Positions 13,554-22,815 of a stretch of 64,000 nt of DNA are shown piece after piece. This stretch comes from Myxococcota bacterium. Lineage in GTDB: Bacteria > Myxococcota_A > UBA796 > JAJRTE01. The stretch's first letter is position 1. Each line of letters begins with the position of its first letter. The translations under genes were made by a program, and so were the position numbers. The DNA lies in the NCBI GenBank assembly GCA_024278455.1, contig JAJRTE010000306.1:17605-81604 (forward strand). Reading direction: 5' to 3'. Below the pieces are notes generated by a model, which did no database searches, was not told where the DNA came from, and saw nothing but the letters and a program-made list of their open reading frames with translations.

Positions 13554-16352
13554 CTACTCCGTGATCAGCGCATTGGGGTCCACGTTCTGTATGTTCAGCG
13601 CGCCGGAGCCCGGCTGCTGGTCCTCTCCGGCGCCGAGGGAACTGGAGATGAACCCGACACCGAGCGAACTGGAGATGAACCCGGTGCCGAGGGAACTCGA
13701 GATGAACCCGGTGCCGAGAGAACTGGAGATGAACCCGGTGCCGAGAGAACTGGAGATGAACCCGGTGCCGAGAGAACTCGAGATGAACCCGGTGCCGAGG
13801 GAACTCGAGATGAACCCGTCACCGAGGGATACCGAGGCGAAGTAACCTTTCCAACTGGAGTTGGGGAACTCGTCCACGAAGCCCGCGTCTTCGATGCTGT
13901 CGCCGAGGATACGGTTGGCGTCCTGGAACCGGAATCTGGGCGCGTTGACGACCGGGTAGGTGTGGTCGAGGTCCAGTTGACCCATGGCCGGGTCGACGGG
14001 CAGGACCAGGTACTGGACCAGGTTGCCGTCGTCGTCACTGGTGGCCACCAGCAACGCGGTGACCTTCTTGACGTAGCCCCACCCGGAGTAGAGGGGCTGG
14101 TCGAAGGTCTCCTTGATCTTGGTCACGGTCCGACCGTTGGGTTTGGTCAGGGCGTCGGCGAACCGTTCGTCGATGGCCAGCACGATGGGACCAGCCATCG
14201 TCCCCGGTCCGACGAGCTTGAGCATGTAGGAGTGGACCAGGGCCTTGGGGTTGTCGACGAATGTGTCCACCACCTTGTAATCCGGGCTGATCTCGAAGAA
14301 AAGGACCGACTCCCCGATCTTGGGTTCCTCCATGAACCGGCTGAACACCTCAGCCGCCGCGGGGGAGAGAGAGAACATGCCATAGGGACGCACGCCGAGC
14401 TGGGGATTCTCCGGGGGTATCACCGCATCCACCTGGAACCCGATGACGACCCCGTTCTCGCTCGCCTCCTCCGAGGCGAACTCCGGAGTCCCTGACCGAA
14501 TGTAGGCGAACCCGTTCGCGTCGGTCACGGCGATATGCTGGAATTCGGTCACCGACCCATAGAACGAGCCGGCCACGGTGATGCCCGGAACCGGTCTGAG
14601 TTCGCGGTCGATGACCTGGACTCGAGCAACCGCCCGGAGTTTTTCCCCTTTCTCGTCATGTTCCATGTCGTCGCTTGACTTTTCGTCGTTTGCCTTTTCG
14701 TCGTTTGCCTTTTCGTCGTTTGCCTTTTCGTCCGCCGCCTCGAGCCAGACCATGGTATTGACGAACCAGTCGCTTGCGTCCCCGAACAGTTCCGGTTCAG
14801 CGCTGAGCACGAGGGTTTCGGCCGCGCCAGCCATGTCGAGCATGCCGGCGCCGAAGTCGGCGTCGAACCCGGGCTGGCCGAGGTCTCGTGCACTGCTCAT
14901 CATCACCTTGTGGGCTTCGTAGGGCGTGGCGCCGAGGGCGACCAGCCATGCAGCGGCGCTCGAGACCTGCGCTGCGGCCTGCGAGGTCCCGGCCATGAAC
15001 CAGTAGCCGAGTTCGGTGGGTTTTCCTTCCTCGAATCCGACGCCGAGCGGTGCGTCGGGGTAGCCGTCCCGGTTGAAGTCGGTGTCGATGCGGCCGCCGG
15101 GGGCGACCAGGCTCAGGGCGTGGCCACCGTTGGAGTAGCTTGTGCGCTCGTCGCGCATGTCGCCCTGGGGGGCGGCGTTGTCATCGTGGTCGCCTGCAAC
15201 GGATTCCTCGAGTTCCGCCGTGCCCGTGGGACCGAGGCCCGTGGCACCGACGCCGATGACGTCGGGGAAGGCGGCGGGGAAGGTGACCCCGTCGGCCCCG
15301 TCGTTCCCGGAGGAGGAGACCATGACCACGTTGGCTTCGGCGGCGTAGGCCACCGCGTCCTGGAGGGCCGGGCTCGGGTAGTAGCCCAGGCCGAACGACA
15401 GGCTCATGTTGATGACATCCGCACCCTTGTCCACGGCATAGTAGATGGCCTCGATCAGGTCGAACTCGGTCCCGGTGCGTTCTTCGTCGAGCACCTTGAG
15501 TGGCATGAGCTGGACGTATGGCGCGCCGCCGACCACATTCCCCAGCGCGCCGATCAAGCTCGCCACGTGTGTGCCGTGCATGTTGTCGTCGTTGGGATGG
15601 GTGTCGTCGTTGACGAAATCGTACCCCGGGACGAACGTCACCGCCTCGAAATCCTTGGCGAGCAGGTAGTCATACTCGTCGTCCGACCAGGTCTCGTAGG
15701 CCATGCCCGTGTCGAGCACCGCCACCACGACGTCCTCGAGGATGGTGCAGTCGACCGAACGGCACAGGTCCCGTTGCCGCGTGCGGTCCAGGTACCATGC
15801 CAGGTCGTCGTATCCGCCGGTCGGACAGGAAGCGCCGCGCGTGACCGCGTTGGGAAACACGTCCCGAACCTCTGGCGCCGCGCGAAGGTCCCGCATGAAC
15901 CCGGCCAGGGAGGCCCCATCCGGCACTGCCACCCTGAGAATGCCACTCCGGGGAGCCTCGCCCAGGATTTGGAGGGGCATCCGCTCCTTGAGTGACGTGG
16001 CGTTTGCAGCGTCGAAACGGTTCAAACGAACCAGGACCTCTCCGTCAACGATGTCGAAACTGTAGCGTCCGGAGGAGATTCGCCTGACGGGAAACCCATC
16101 CGAGCGGTTGGCCTGGCTGCCGGGAGCCAGGCCCGTGTCGTCTGCCGGTGCAGCGGCTTCGAGTGTCGGCCTGGACCCCATGGTGCCGGGTGCTGTCCGG
16201 GTCGATGTGCCGATGTGCCCTTCCGAAGCAATTCCTGTTGCCGGTGGATCGACGGCATGCCCGCCTGCTGCCGGGAGCGCGGCGAGCCCCAGCATCCCCA
16301 TGACGAGCGGAAGTGTCCACCGCGTTGATCGTTGACCGATATGGCTTCTCAC
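13554..16352 (-). CDS. Secreted subtilisin (S8) protease with C-terminal GxGFISSSL repeats
   Basis: A 932-residue protein. Start set at GTG 16352, behind AGGGAGGAAAC; the frame is open further upstream but that part is Arg/Pro-rich shadow. A signal peptide occupies about residues 10-35. The triad is Asp214 (VAVLDTGMA), His259 (NMHGTHVA) and Ser457 (MAGTSQAAA). Residues before Asp214 resemble an inhibitor propeptide (VLVRLNRFDA). After the catalytic domain come three DEKAN repeats (about 540-556), then beta-rich domains, and seven tandem copies of GxGFISSSL just before the C-terminus (encoded at 13638-13826). The gene converges on the CHAT/sigma operon, only 42 nt away. Whether it takes part in that system is unknown; a secreted protease could act on the same periplasmic tails. 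Confidence 0.85.
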   Translation of the reverse strand: MRSHIGQRSTRWTLPLVMGMLGLAALPAAGGHAVDPPATGIASEGHIGTSTRTAPGTMGSRPTLEAAAPADDTGLAPGSQANRSDGFPVRRISSGRYSFDIVDGEVLVRLNRFDAANATSLKERMPLQILGEAPRSGILRVAVPDGASLAGFMRDLRAAPEVRDVFPNAVTRGASCPTGGYDDLAWYLDRTRQRDLCRSVDCTILEDVVVAVLDTGMAYETWSDDEYDYLLAKDFEAVTFVPGYDFVNDDTHPNDDNMHGTHVASLIGALGNVVGGAPYVQLMPLKVLDEERTGTEFDLIEAIYYAVDKGADVINMSLSFGLGYYPSPALQDAVAYAAEANVVMVSSSGNDGADGVTFPAAFPDVIGVGATGLGPTGTAELEESVAGDHDDNAAPQGDMRDERTSYSNGGHALSLVAPGGRIDTDFNRDGYPDAPLGVGFEEGKPTELGYWFMAGTSQAAAQVSSAAAWLVALGATPYEAHKVMMSSARDLGQPGFDADFGAGMLDMAGAAETLVLSAEPELFGDASDWFVNTMVWLEAADEKANDEKANDEKANDEKSSDDMEHDEKGEKLRAVARVQVIDRELRPVPGITVAGSFYGSVTEFQHIAVTDANGFAYIRSGTPEFASEEASENGVVIGFQVDAVIPPENPQLGVRPYGMFSLSPAAAEVFSRFMEEPKIGESVLFFEISPDYKVVDTFVDNPKALVHSYMLKLVGPGTMAGPIVLAIDERFADALTKPNGRTVTKIKETFDQPLYSGWGYVKKVTALLVATSDDDGNLVQYLVLPVDPAMGQLDLDHTYPVVNAPRFRFQDANRILGDSIEDAGFVDEFPNSSWKGYFASVSLGDGFISSSLGTGFISSSLGTGFISSSLGTGFISSSLGTGFISSSLGTGFISSSLGVGFISSSLGAGEDQQPGSGALNIQNVDPNALITE
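13638..13826 (-). repeat. Seven tandem 27-bp repeats encoding GxGFISSSL
   Basis: The copies are nearly identical at the DNA level; changes are mainly the x codon (Asp, Thr five times, Val) and a switch between ctg-gag and ctc-gag. The repeats are in frame and close to the end of the subtilisin gene, so copy number could vary by slippage without breaking the frame. Confidence 0.9.
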
Positions 16353-16940
16353 CGTTTCCTCCCTGCTGCTGCATGCCCGTGGAAAGGGGTGGGCACGCCA
16401 TGAATGATTCCCCGATCGCCTTCTGCCTGGGTGCCTGGCTCCCATGCGCTCGGGCCGGAAGGTAGGCGCCATTCTGCCGGGCGGTCCACGCCATTCCACG
16501 CGACGTGGCTCTGTCCGGGTTCTGGCAGGCTCTCGAGGTACTACGGACCGGACCGGATCCCCTGGGATCCGGCCTCTCCCCTGCGGGAGGCAGGCCAGTC
16601 CCCGAGGGCACTGACCCCTCAATCAGTAGAAACGGCAGGGTGGGAGGAAAACTGTAGATCCGTGCAGAAGAAATGTTGGCATTGGCGTGCCGGCTCCACC
16701 GCTTTCCGGATTCCCATCACCGAGACCGCTACACGGTGCCGGTCTTGAAGCTCCGCACTGGATCGCCCCGCAAGGCAGCCGGGCGCTCGCTCCTGTCGCG
16801 CTTTTTCCCTAATGAAGTCGTCTCGAGCGGCCGATGCGAAGCAGGGCAGAGTGGCTGCCCCTGCTCGCTATCGTTTCCGACTCCCGGATCGGCCTCGAGC
16901 GCCGGTGGCCGGCGCCCGACCAGCACAGGCGGACCACCGA
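16353..16940. other. Divergent intergenic region between subtilisin and cyclase genes
   Basis: About 588 nt. Frames are open in several directions but are rich in Arg/Pro/Gly and look like high-G+C shadows. I see no convincing promoter pair, terminator or RNA gene. The cyclase frame is open from 16812, so its true start could lie up to 129 nt upstream of the ATG chosen. Confidence 0.4.
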
Positions 16941-19900
16941 ATGGACTTCGACCCCGAACTCCGGCCCCTGATCCCCCCCATTCTGTTGGCGGTGCCCGAC
17001 TTTGCCACCCGGGGCCACCGGGAAGCCGCCATCCTGTTCGTCGATGTCGCCGGGTTCACAGGTCTCAGCGAGGCGCTCGCCCAGCTTGGCCCCGAGGGTG
17101 CGGAGATACTCGAGCGCACCATCGCGGAGTACTTCAACGCCCTCCTGGACGTGGTGGACAGGTTCGGCGGAATTCCCGTCAAAATCGGGGGCGACGCCCT
17201 GACCGTCGCGTTCGTCGGGGACGAAGGGAACCTCGAGGCGCTGGTGCGAACCGCGGTCTCCTGCGCGGCGGAGCTTCCCAGGTCCCTGTGCGACGATGCC
17301 CTGGTGAGCACGCCGGAGGGGGAGGTGCGGATAGCGCACAAGGTGGGCGTCGGTTGCGGGACCCTGCTGAACAGTATCGTCGGAGACCCTGGCATCCGTC
17401 TCGAACTCGCCCTGGTCGGCGAGGCGCTCGACCAGGCGGCGCAGGCGGAGCACAAGGCGGTTGCCGGGGAAGTGTGGGCATCGCCTCGAGTCGTTCGCGT
17501 GCTGGCCACCCCCTCCCTGTGGGACAGGGAAGACGGCGGGTTCGCACGCCTTCGTGTGCCGGTGTCGCCGTCCTGGGAGGTGACAGCCGGGCCGCCTTCC
17601 TCGAACCCGAGGCCCATCGAATCGTGGCACCTGTCGCTGGTCCCCGCAACGGTCCGGGAGAGCGCAGCGAAAGGAACGCTCGAGTTCCTGCGACGTCATC
17701 AGAGCATCACCGTGCTGTTCGTCTCGTTCGGCGGACTCGATTTCTCGGGACTCGACTGCTTCGACGCGCTCGACAGCCACTATCGGGCCATGCAGTCCCT
17801 GGTTGAAGCACACGGGGGATTCCTGAGCGAGTTCGAGGCCGGGGACAAGGGGGCCAAGCTCATCGTACTGTTCGGTGCACCTGTTCCCATCGAAGATCCC
17901 GTGGGCCAGGCCGTGCGTTGTGCACAGGCGATGCAACGGCACACGCGCGAGGCCGGCGTGGTGTCCGGCCAGCGCATCGGCATGACGACCGGAAGGCTCT
18001 ACGTCGGGCGCATCGGCTGCCGCGCGCTCGCCAAGATCAGCGCGCTCGGCGACCAGATGAACCTGGCGGCACGCCTCATGACCGCCTCCAGGCCCTGGTC
18101 CGTCCTGGCGGAGACGACCGTCGCCCGGCGAACCAGCGACCGGGCCTCATGGAGTCGGCCGCAACTGCTTCGGGTCAAAGGCAAGCACGCGCTCGTTTCC
18201 GCTTCCTACCTGCTCGCGCTCAAGGACCGCGTGGGCGTGGAGCGACGTGGCATCGGCCTTGCCGGAAGGAAGGAGGAAAAGCTCAAGCTCCGGCAGGTCC
18301 ACGACCGGTTGAGACATGGTTCCGGCGCGCTGGTTCGCATCTCCGGGGAAGCAGGGACCGGCAAGACCAGGCTCCTGGACCACATTCGGAGGTTGGTGCG
18401 CGACGCCGGCGAGGTCCGCCTCGTCGACTCCCACGACTACGCCCTCGTACCACATTCCGAGCCATTCCGCGCCTGGAGAGGCCTTCTCCTCGACATCATC
18501 GGCGCCGACGACCAGCTCGATGACGACGCCAGGCGCGAAGTGTTTACCACGTGGCTCGAAACCCTGCCGGAGGACCTGCAAAAGACCTGCGTCCACCTGG
18601 CACCGATCGCCGGTATTCCCGCACCGCCGGACCCGGTCATGGCCCAGTTGACGCCGGACCAGCGGTTGCGCGTGCTCCACGACGCGATCGTCGACTGCCT
18701 CGACCATGGTTGCCGGGACATCGCGCGCTGCGTCATCATCGACAACGCCCATCATCTCGATGAACCGTCCCGGTCGGTTCTCCTGGCCCTGGCTCCCGTG
18801 CTTTCGCACCTTCGACTCGCCGTGGTCACCGCGCACAGGTCGCACTCCAGTGACGGAGAAGACCCGTTCGCCGGGCTCGACGACGCCCCGGCATCGATCC
18901 ACATCCGGCTCGGCCCCCTCGCGCCAGCCGAATCCGCCGAACTCATTCGAAATCTCCTCGACGCCACCTACCTCGACTCCGAACTCGAGGCGTTCCTCTC
19001 CCGAAAGGCACAAGGAAATCCGCTCCGCATCGAAGCCTGGCTCAACATTCTCAAGGATCGCGGGCACATCGTCGTGGACGGTGGCGTGGCCTCCCTGACA
19101 GGATACCATCACGGACTGACCATCCCGGACCGGCTCGAATCCCTGGCACTGGTCAACGTGGAGAGTCTCCCCCAGGACGCCCAGCTCACGTTGAAGGTCG
19201 CGAGCGTGGTCGGCCTGTCGTTCACCGCCCGGGATGTCGCCGGCCTCCACCCTCAGAGGCTGGACATCGCTACCGTGGAGGAGCACCTCCGGCTCGGCCA
19301 ACAGGCCAAACTCCTGTACTACCAGCGCGGCGCGTCGGACAGGATGTTCTTCAATCGTCCCGAGGTCCGCGAGGCGCTCCACGAAACCCTCCCGTTCGAA
19401 CTCCGACGCCTGCTTCACCGGCGATGCGTCCAGCAGATCAAGGCCCAGCGCGGGGGCATCGTCGATGACGAATCGTGGCTCGCCCTGGCCGCGCACCACG
19501 AGTACATCGGCGAGCCGCTGGCCCAGACCCGCCATTTCCGCAAGGCCGCAGACATCTGCATCGCGCGGCACGATCATCGAGAAGCGGTCAGGTGGCTCTA
19601 CAAGCTGCTCGAGGTCTGCCGCGGCCGGGGCGATGTGGGAGGGATGCTGAACGCCTACCGTCACCTCCACAACGAACTCAGCAAACTGGGCGAGCACGAA
19701 GAAGACCGCAGGCTTCTCGACGCCTGGGTCGAATCGGCACAGACGCACGAACGACACCACAGCCTGGTGGAGGCCCTCGAGGTCCGGGCGCGATGGCACC
19801 AGCGGCACGGCGAGTCGGAAGTCGCCAAGCAGGAACTCGATCGTGCGTTGGCAATTGCCACGGCGAACTGTCCGGAGCGGTTGCCGGTCGTCTACGGTTC

Positions 19901-20966
19901 GATTTCGATCATCTGTGCGGACATGGGCCGGCCTCGAGATGCCCTGGACGCGGTCGAAAAGGCCTTGGCCGGTGCCGAGTCGCTCGGCATGGAGAAAGAC
20001 ATCAACCTGATGGTGGCTCGCGGCAATGCCTTGAGCGCGCTCGGGCGGGCCGTCGAGGCCCACGATGCCTTCAAGGAGGTTCTCGCCCTGTTGGATGACT
20101 CCGACCTGTGGACCAAGTCCATCGTCGAAGGCAACATCGCGGTCGAGCTGTTCAACTTGGGCCGGCTCGAGGAGGGGCACGAAAGTCTCGTGCGGGCACT
20201 CGCGCTCAAGCGGGAGGTCGGCGATCGGCGAGAGGAGGCGGTCGCCCTGGGAAACGTGGGCTACTCATCCTACCGCATTGGAAACCTGGAGGACGCGCGC
20301 AGGTACACCGACGAGTGCATTCGGCTCAGCCGGCGGCTGCGCCACGTCAGGGTCGAGATGAACGCGGCGGGGAACCTGGGTGAAATCCTCTGGATCATGG
20401 GTGAGTTGCGCGAAGCCGCGCGGCAGTACGACCGTGTCGACGCCCTTCTCGAGGACACGCCGAACCGCCACTTGCAGATCGAACAGCAGGTCCGCCGGGG
20501 CGAACTGGAACTCAGCCGCGGCAACCCGGAACGGGCGTTGGTCATCTTCGCCTCGGCCCTCGACGCCTCGCGCGCGTCCGGGTTGAAGGGCTTCGAGCCG
20601 GCGCTTCTCGAGGGGCTTGGAGAATCTCACCGGGTGCTGGGCCATCACGGCGAGTCGTGGGCCCTGTTCCGACAGGTGCTGGCGCGCGCGGAGACCGCTC
20701 CGCACCTGCTCCCCTTTCCCCAGCGCGCATTCCTCCGGGCCGCCGAGGCTGCCTCGAGCGCGGGGATGTTCGAGCAGGCGCACCAGCTTCTGGCACGGGC
20801 CCGGACGGCACTGGACGAAGCCCTGAAGCAGCTCTCACGGGAATCCACGCGGATTCGCTTCATCGCAGCCTTTCCATGGAACGGCCGGATTGTCGAGGGG
20901 CTCTCCATCCCGCCTGTCTCCGGTGCCTCGCCCACCACCGATATGACCCATTCGGCTCCAGCCTGA
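16941..20966 (+). CDS. Soluble-adenylyl-cyclase-like protein: two class III cyclase domains, ATPase and TPR array
   Basis: About 1341 residues from ATG 16941 (MDFDPEL); an upstream ATG at 16812 is in frame but its 43 residues look non-coding. The first cyclase domain (about 30-200) has both metal-binding Asp residues (FVDVAGFTGL and IGGDALTVAF) but lacks the Asn/Arg pair. The second (about 255-420) has lost the first Asp (LFVSFGG) but keeps the catalytic ALGDQMNLAARL motif. The two halves thus complement each other in one predicted active site, as in mammalian ADCY10. A P-loop ATPase domain follows (SGEAGTGKTR at about 460, CVIIDNAHHLDE near 600), then TPR repeats to the C-terminus. Predicted cytoplasmic cAMP synthase with a large sensor part; the nucleotide product is inferred from family. 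Confidence 0.85.
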   Translation: MDFDPELRPLIPPILLAVPDFATRGHREAAILFVDVAGFTGLSEALAQLGPEGAEILERTIAEYFNALLDVVDRFGGIPVKIGGDALTVAFVGDEGNLEALVRTAVSCAAELPRSLCDDALVSTPEGEVRIAHKVGVGCGTLLNSIVGDPGIRLELALVGEALDQAAQAEHKAVAGEVWASPRVVRVLATPSLWDREDGGFARLRVPVSPSWEVTAGPPSSNPRPIESWHLSLVPATVRESAAKGTLEFLRRHQSITVLFVSFGGLDFSGLDCFDALDSHYRAMQSLVEAHGGFLSEFEAGDKGAKLIVLFGAPVPIEDPVGQAVRCAQAMQRHTREAGVVSGQRIGMTTGRLYVGRIGCRALAKISALGDQMNLAARLMTASRPWSVLAETTVARRTSDRASWSRPQLLRVKGKHALVSASYLLALKDRVGVERRGIGLAGRKEEKLKLRQVHDRLRHGSGALVRISGEAGTGKTRLLDHIRRLVRDAGEVRLVDSHDYALVPHSEPFRAWRGLLLDIIGADDQLDDDARREVFTTWLETLPEDLQKTCVHLAPIAGIPAPPDPVMAQLTPDQRLRVLHDAIVDCLDHGCRDIARCVIIDNAHHLDEPSRSVLLALAPVLSHLRLAVVTAHRSHSSDGEDPFAGLDDAPASIHIRLGPLAPAESAELIRNLLDATYLDSELEAFLSRKAQGNPLRIEAWLNILKDRGHIVVDGGVASLTGYHHGLTIPDRLESLALVNVESLPQDAQLTLKVASVVGLSFTARDVAGLHPQRLDIATVEEHLRLGQQAKLLYYQRGASDRMFFNRPEVREALHETLPFELRRLLHRRCVQQIKAQRGGIVDDESWLALAAHHEYIGEPLAQTRHFRKAADICIARHDHREAVRWLYKLLEVCRGRGDVGGMLNAYRHLHNELSKLGEHEEDRRLLDAWVESAQTHERHHSLVEALEVRARWHQRHGESEVAKQELDRALAIATANCPERLPVVYGSISIICADMGRPRDALDAVEKALAGAESLGMEKDINLMVARGNALSALGRAVEAHDAFKEVLALLDDSDLWTKSIVEGNIAVELFNLGRLEEGHESLVRALALKREVGDRREEAVALGNVGYSSYRIGNLEDARRYTDECIRLSRRLRHVRVEMNAAGNLGEILWIMGELREAARQYDRVDALLEDTPNRHLQIEQQVRRGELELSRGNPERALVIFASALDASRASGLKGFEPALLEGLGESHRVLGHHGESWALFRQVLARAETAPHLLPFPQRAFLRAAEAASSAGMFEQAHQLLARARTALDEALKQLSRESTRIRFIAAFPWNGRIVEGLSIPPVSGASPTTDMTHSAPA

Positions 20967-21022
20967 CGCGGCCCCCCCCTCGAGGGTTCCGCAGCCTTTG
21001 GCCGCGCGCGTGCGCGTGTCGC

Positions 21023-21051
21023 TTGCCACTGTCGGGGCGCCCGCGCATAAT
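21023..21051 (+). promoter_or_regulatory. Strong candidate sigma70-type promoter for the acyl-CoA synthetase gene
   Basis: TTGCCA at 21023-21028, 17-nt spacer, CATAAT at 21046-21051; each hexamer has five of six consensus bases. Transcription would start near 21058, so the in-frame codons before 21058 cannot be the start, supporting ATG 21148. Confidence 0.7.
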
Positions 21052-21147
21052 CGAAGGTCGAACCGTTGGCAGCGTGACAGGCCGGGCGCCGGACCACCGC
21101 GCCGGGGTGGGGCGAGTGCCACTTCTCAGGAAAAGCGCGGGGAGTTC

Positions 21148-22815
21148 ATGATGACACCTTTGTCGTGGGCGGAACGTTCCAGGCTGTTCGTATCTCGAGG
21201 TGGCGTTCTCGGGACGCTCCTCGACCGGCTCGCCGGGGCATACGGGGACCGGCGCATGGTGGAACAGCCAGGCGGTATCGGGCTGGCCGGAGGCGCCGGC
21301 ACGCTGACGTTCCGGCAGGCAGCCGGGGTCGTGGAACGGGTCGCCGATCTCCTCGAGCCGCGTCTTGCCGGCCGCCGGGTGGTCGTCAGCGGGGCCAACG
21401 GCTATGACTTCTTTCTCACCTGCCTGGCAGTGTCTCGAGCCGGTGGCGTGTTCGTTCCCGTCAATCCCCAGATGTCGGAAGACGAGGTGGCCTACGTGGT
21501 CGAGGACGCTGGGGGAGTGGTCCTCGAAGTCGACCAGGTCGTCTCGGACATGGAGGCCGCCGGGCACGCATCGCGTCGAGGTAGTGGCGCGGGTCGCGGT
21601 TGGTTTTCGGGCCGTTGGCGTCGAGCATGCCCCCGTCCTTCCGATGTGGCGGCCATCCTGTACACGTCCGGCACGACGGGGCACCCCAAGGGGGCCGTCC
21701 TGAGCCACCGGGGCCTGCTCGATCAACCGTCCCGCATGCTGTTGTTGTCCGGAATAGCAGGGCGGTACGAACTGGTCGTGGGGCTGCCCGTGGCCCATAT
21801 CATGGGCTTGGTCGGGTTGCTGGGAGCGGCGATCGGCGGCGTGCCGACGTTTTTCATGCCACGTTTCCATCCCGTGGCAGCCCTGGACGCCCTGGAGTCA
21901 CGCAAGGCCAACGCCTTTCTCGGCGTCCCCGCCATGTACCGCATGATGCTCGACGCGGGTGCGCAGAGGCGGGACCTTCGATCGGTAAGATTGTGGATGA
22001 GTGCTGCCGACGTCATGCCGGAGGATCTCGCCCTTCGGTTCAAGAAGATGGGAGCCACGGTGGCGATCCCGGGGATCGACCTGCCGCTCGGCGAGGCCAT
22101 CTTCGCCGAAGGCTACGGGATGGTCGAGCTGTCCGGCGTGGTGACGATCAAGATCTCACCGCCCTACACCGGGTTCGGTCTCGGCGACTTCATGGGCATA
22201 CCTCTGCCTCCCTACCGCTACCGCGTGGTCGGCGGCGACGGCAGACCCGTCCGCCGCGGCACGGTGGGTGAACTGGTAGTGACCGGCCCGGGCGTGCTGA
22301 GAGAGTACCATGCCAACACATCGGCCACCGCGGACGCCCAGTGGGAACGCCGCTGGATTCGGACCGGCGACCTGGTCCGTCGCGGGCCGCTCGGCATCAT
22401 CCACTTCGCCGGGAGAAAGAAAGAGGTCATCAAGCACGGGGGATACTCGGTGTTTCCCGCGGAGATCGAGGCAGTGCTGAGACGGTACCCCGGCGTCGCC
22501 GACGCAGCCGTCATCGGCAGGCCCGACCCGGTCAAGGGGGAGGTTCCTGTCGCGTTCCTGGAGGCGGTTCCGGGAAATGAACTCGACGCGGGGGCCCTGG
22601 AGGCCTACGCGAGGCAACACCTCTCAGACTACAAGATACCCGTCACGCTGTCGGTCGTGGACAGGCTCCCCCGGACCGGAACGAACAAGGTGGCGAGGCA
22701 GGTTCTGAAAGCGTGGCTGCGCCCCCCGGCCGCGGGCCGTGCGGGCACGGTTCAGGGATCGGCTCGAGGAGGCACCGGCGTGTCCGCCGTATCGGAAGCA
22801 CCGCCGCCTGCTTGA
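21148..22815 (+). CDS. AMP-forming acyl-CoA synthetase/ligase family enzyme
   Basis: A 555-residue ANL-superfamily protein; start ATG 21148 behind GGGGAG, followed by a second in-frame ATG at 21151. The adenylation loop ILYTSGTTGHPKG is intact near residue 175. Other core motifs are EGYGMVELSG (about 325), RWIRTGDLVRR (about 407) and the C-terminal hinge AGRKKEVIKHGGYSVFPAEIE (catalytic Lys near the end at PRTGTNKVARQ). The substrate pocket cannot be read, so the acid (fatty, aryl or other) is unknown. An unusual Gly/Arg-rich insertion precedes the P-loop. The enzyme activates carboxylates with ATP to acyl-AMP and usually transfers them to CoA. Its 3' end overlaps the convergent BamD-like gene by 64 nt. 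Confidence 0.85.
   Translation: MMTPLSWAERSRLFVSRGGVLGTLLDRLAGAYGDRRMVEQPGGIGLAGGAGTLTFRQAAGVVERVADLLEPRLAGRRVVVSGANGYDFFLTCLAVSRAGGVFVPVNPQMSEDEVAYVVEDAGGVVLEVDQVVSDMEAAGHASRRGSGAGRGWFSGRWRRACPRPSDVAAILYTSGTTGHPKGAVLSHRGLLDQPSRMLLLSGIAGRYELVVGLPVAHIMGLVGLLGAAIGGVPTFFMPRFHPVAALDALESRKANAFLGVPAMYRMMLDAGAQRRDLRSVRLWMSAADVMPEDLALRFKKMGATVAIPGIDLPLGEAIFAEGYGMVELSGVVTIKISPPYTGFGLGDFMGIPLPPYRYRVVGGDGRPVRRGTVGELVVTGPGVLREYHANTSATADAQWERRWIRTGDLVRRGPLGIIHFAGRKKEVIKHGGYSVFPAEIEAVLRRYPGVADAAVIGRPDPVKGEVPVAFLEAVPGNELDAGALEAYARQHLSDYKIPVTLSVVDRLPRTGTNKVARQVLKAWLRPPAAGRAGTVQGSARGGTGVSAVSEAPPPA

Noticed and set aside
5761..16352. Complete CBASS or type III CRISPR locus
   Set aside because: SAVED-like and CHAT domains are present, but no CD-NTase, Cas10 or other cas gene lies anywhere in the window.
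16353..16622. N-terminal extension of the subtilisin
   Set aside because: Arg/Pro-rich, without a signal peptide at its end; GTG 16352 has a strong ribosome-binding site and is followed by a proper signal sequence.
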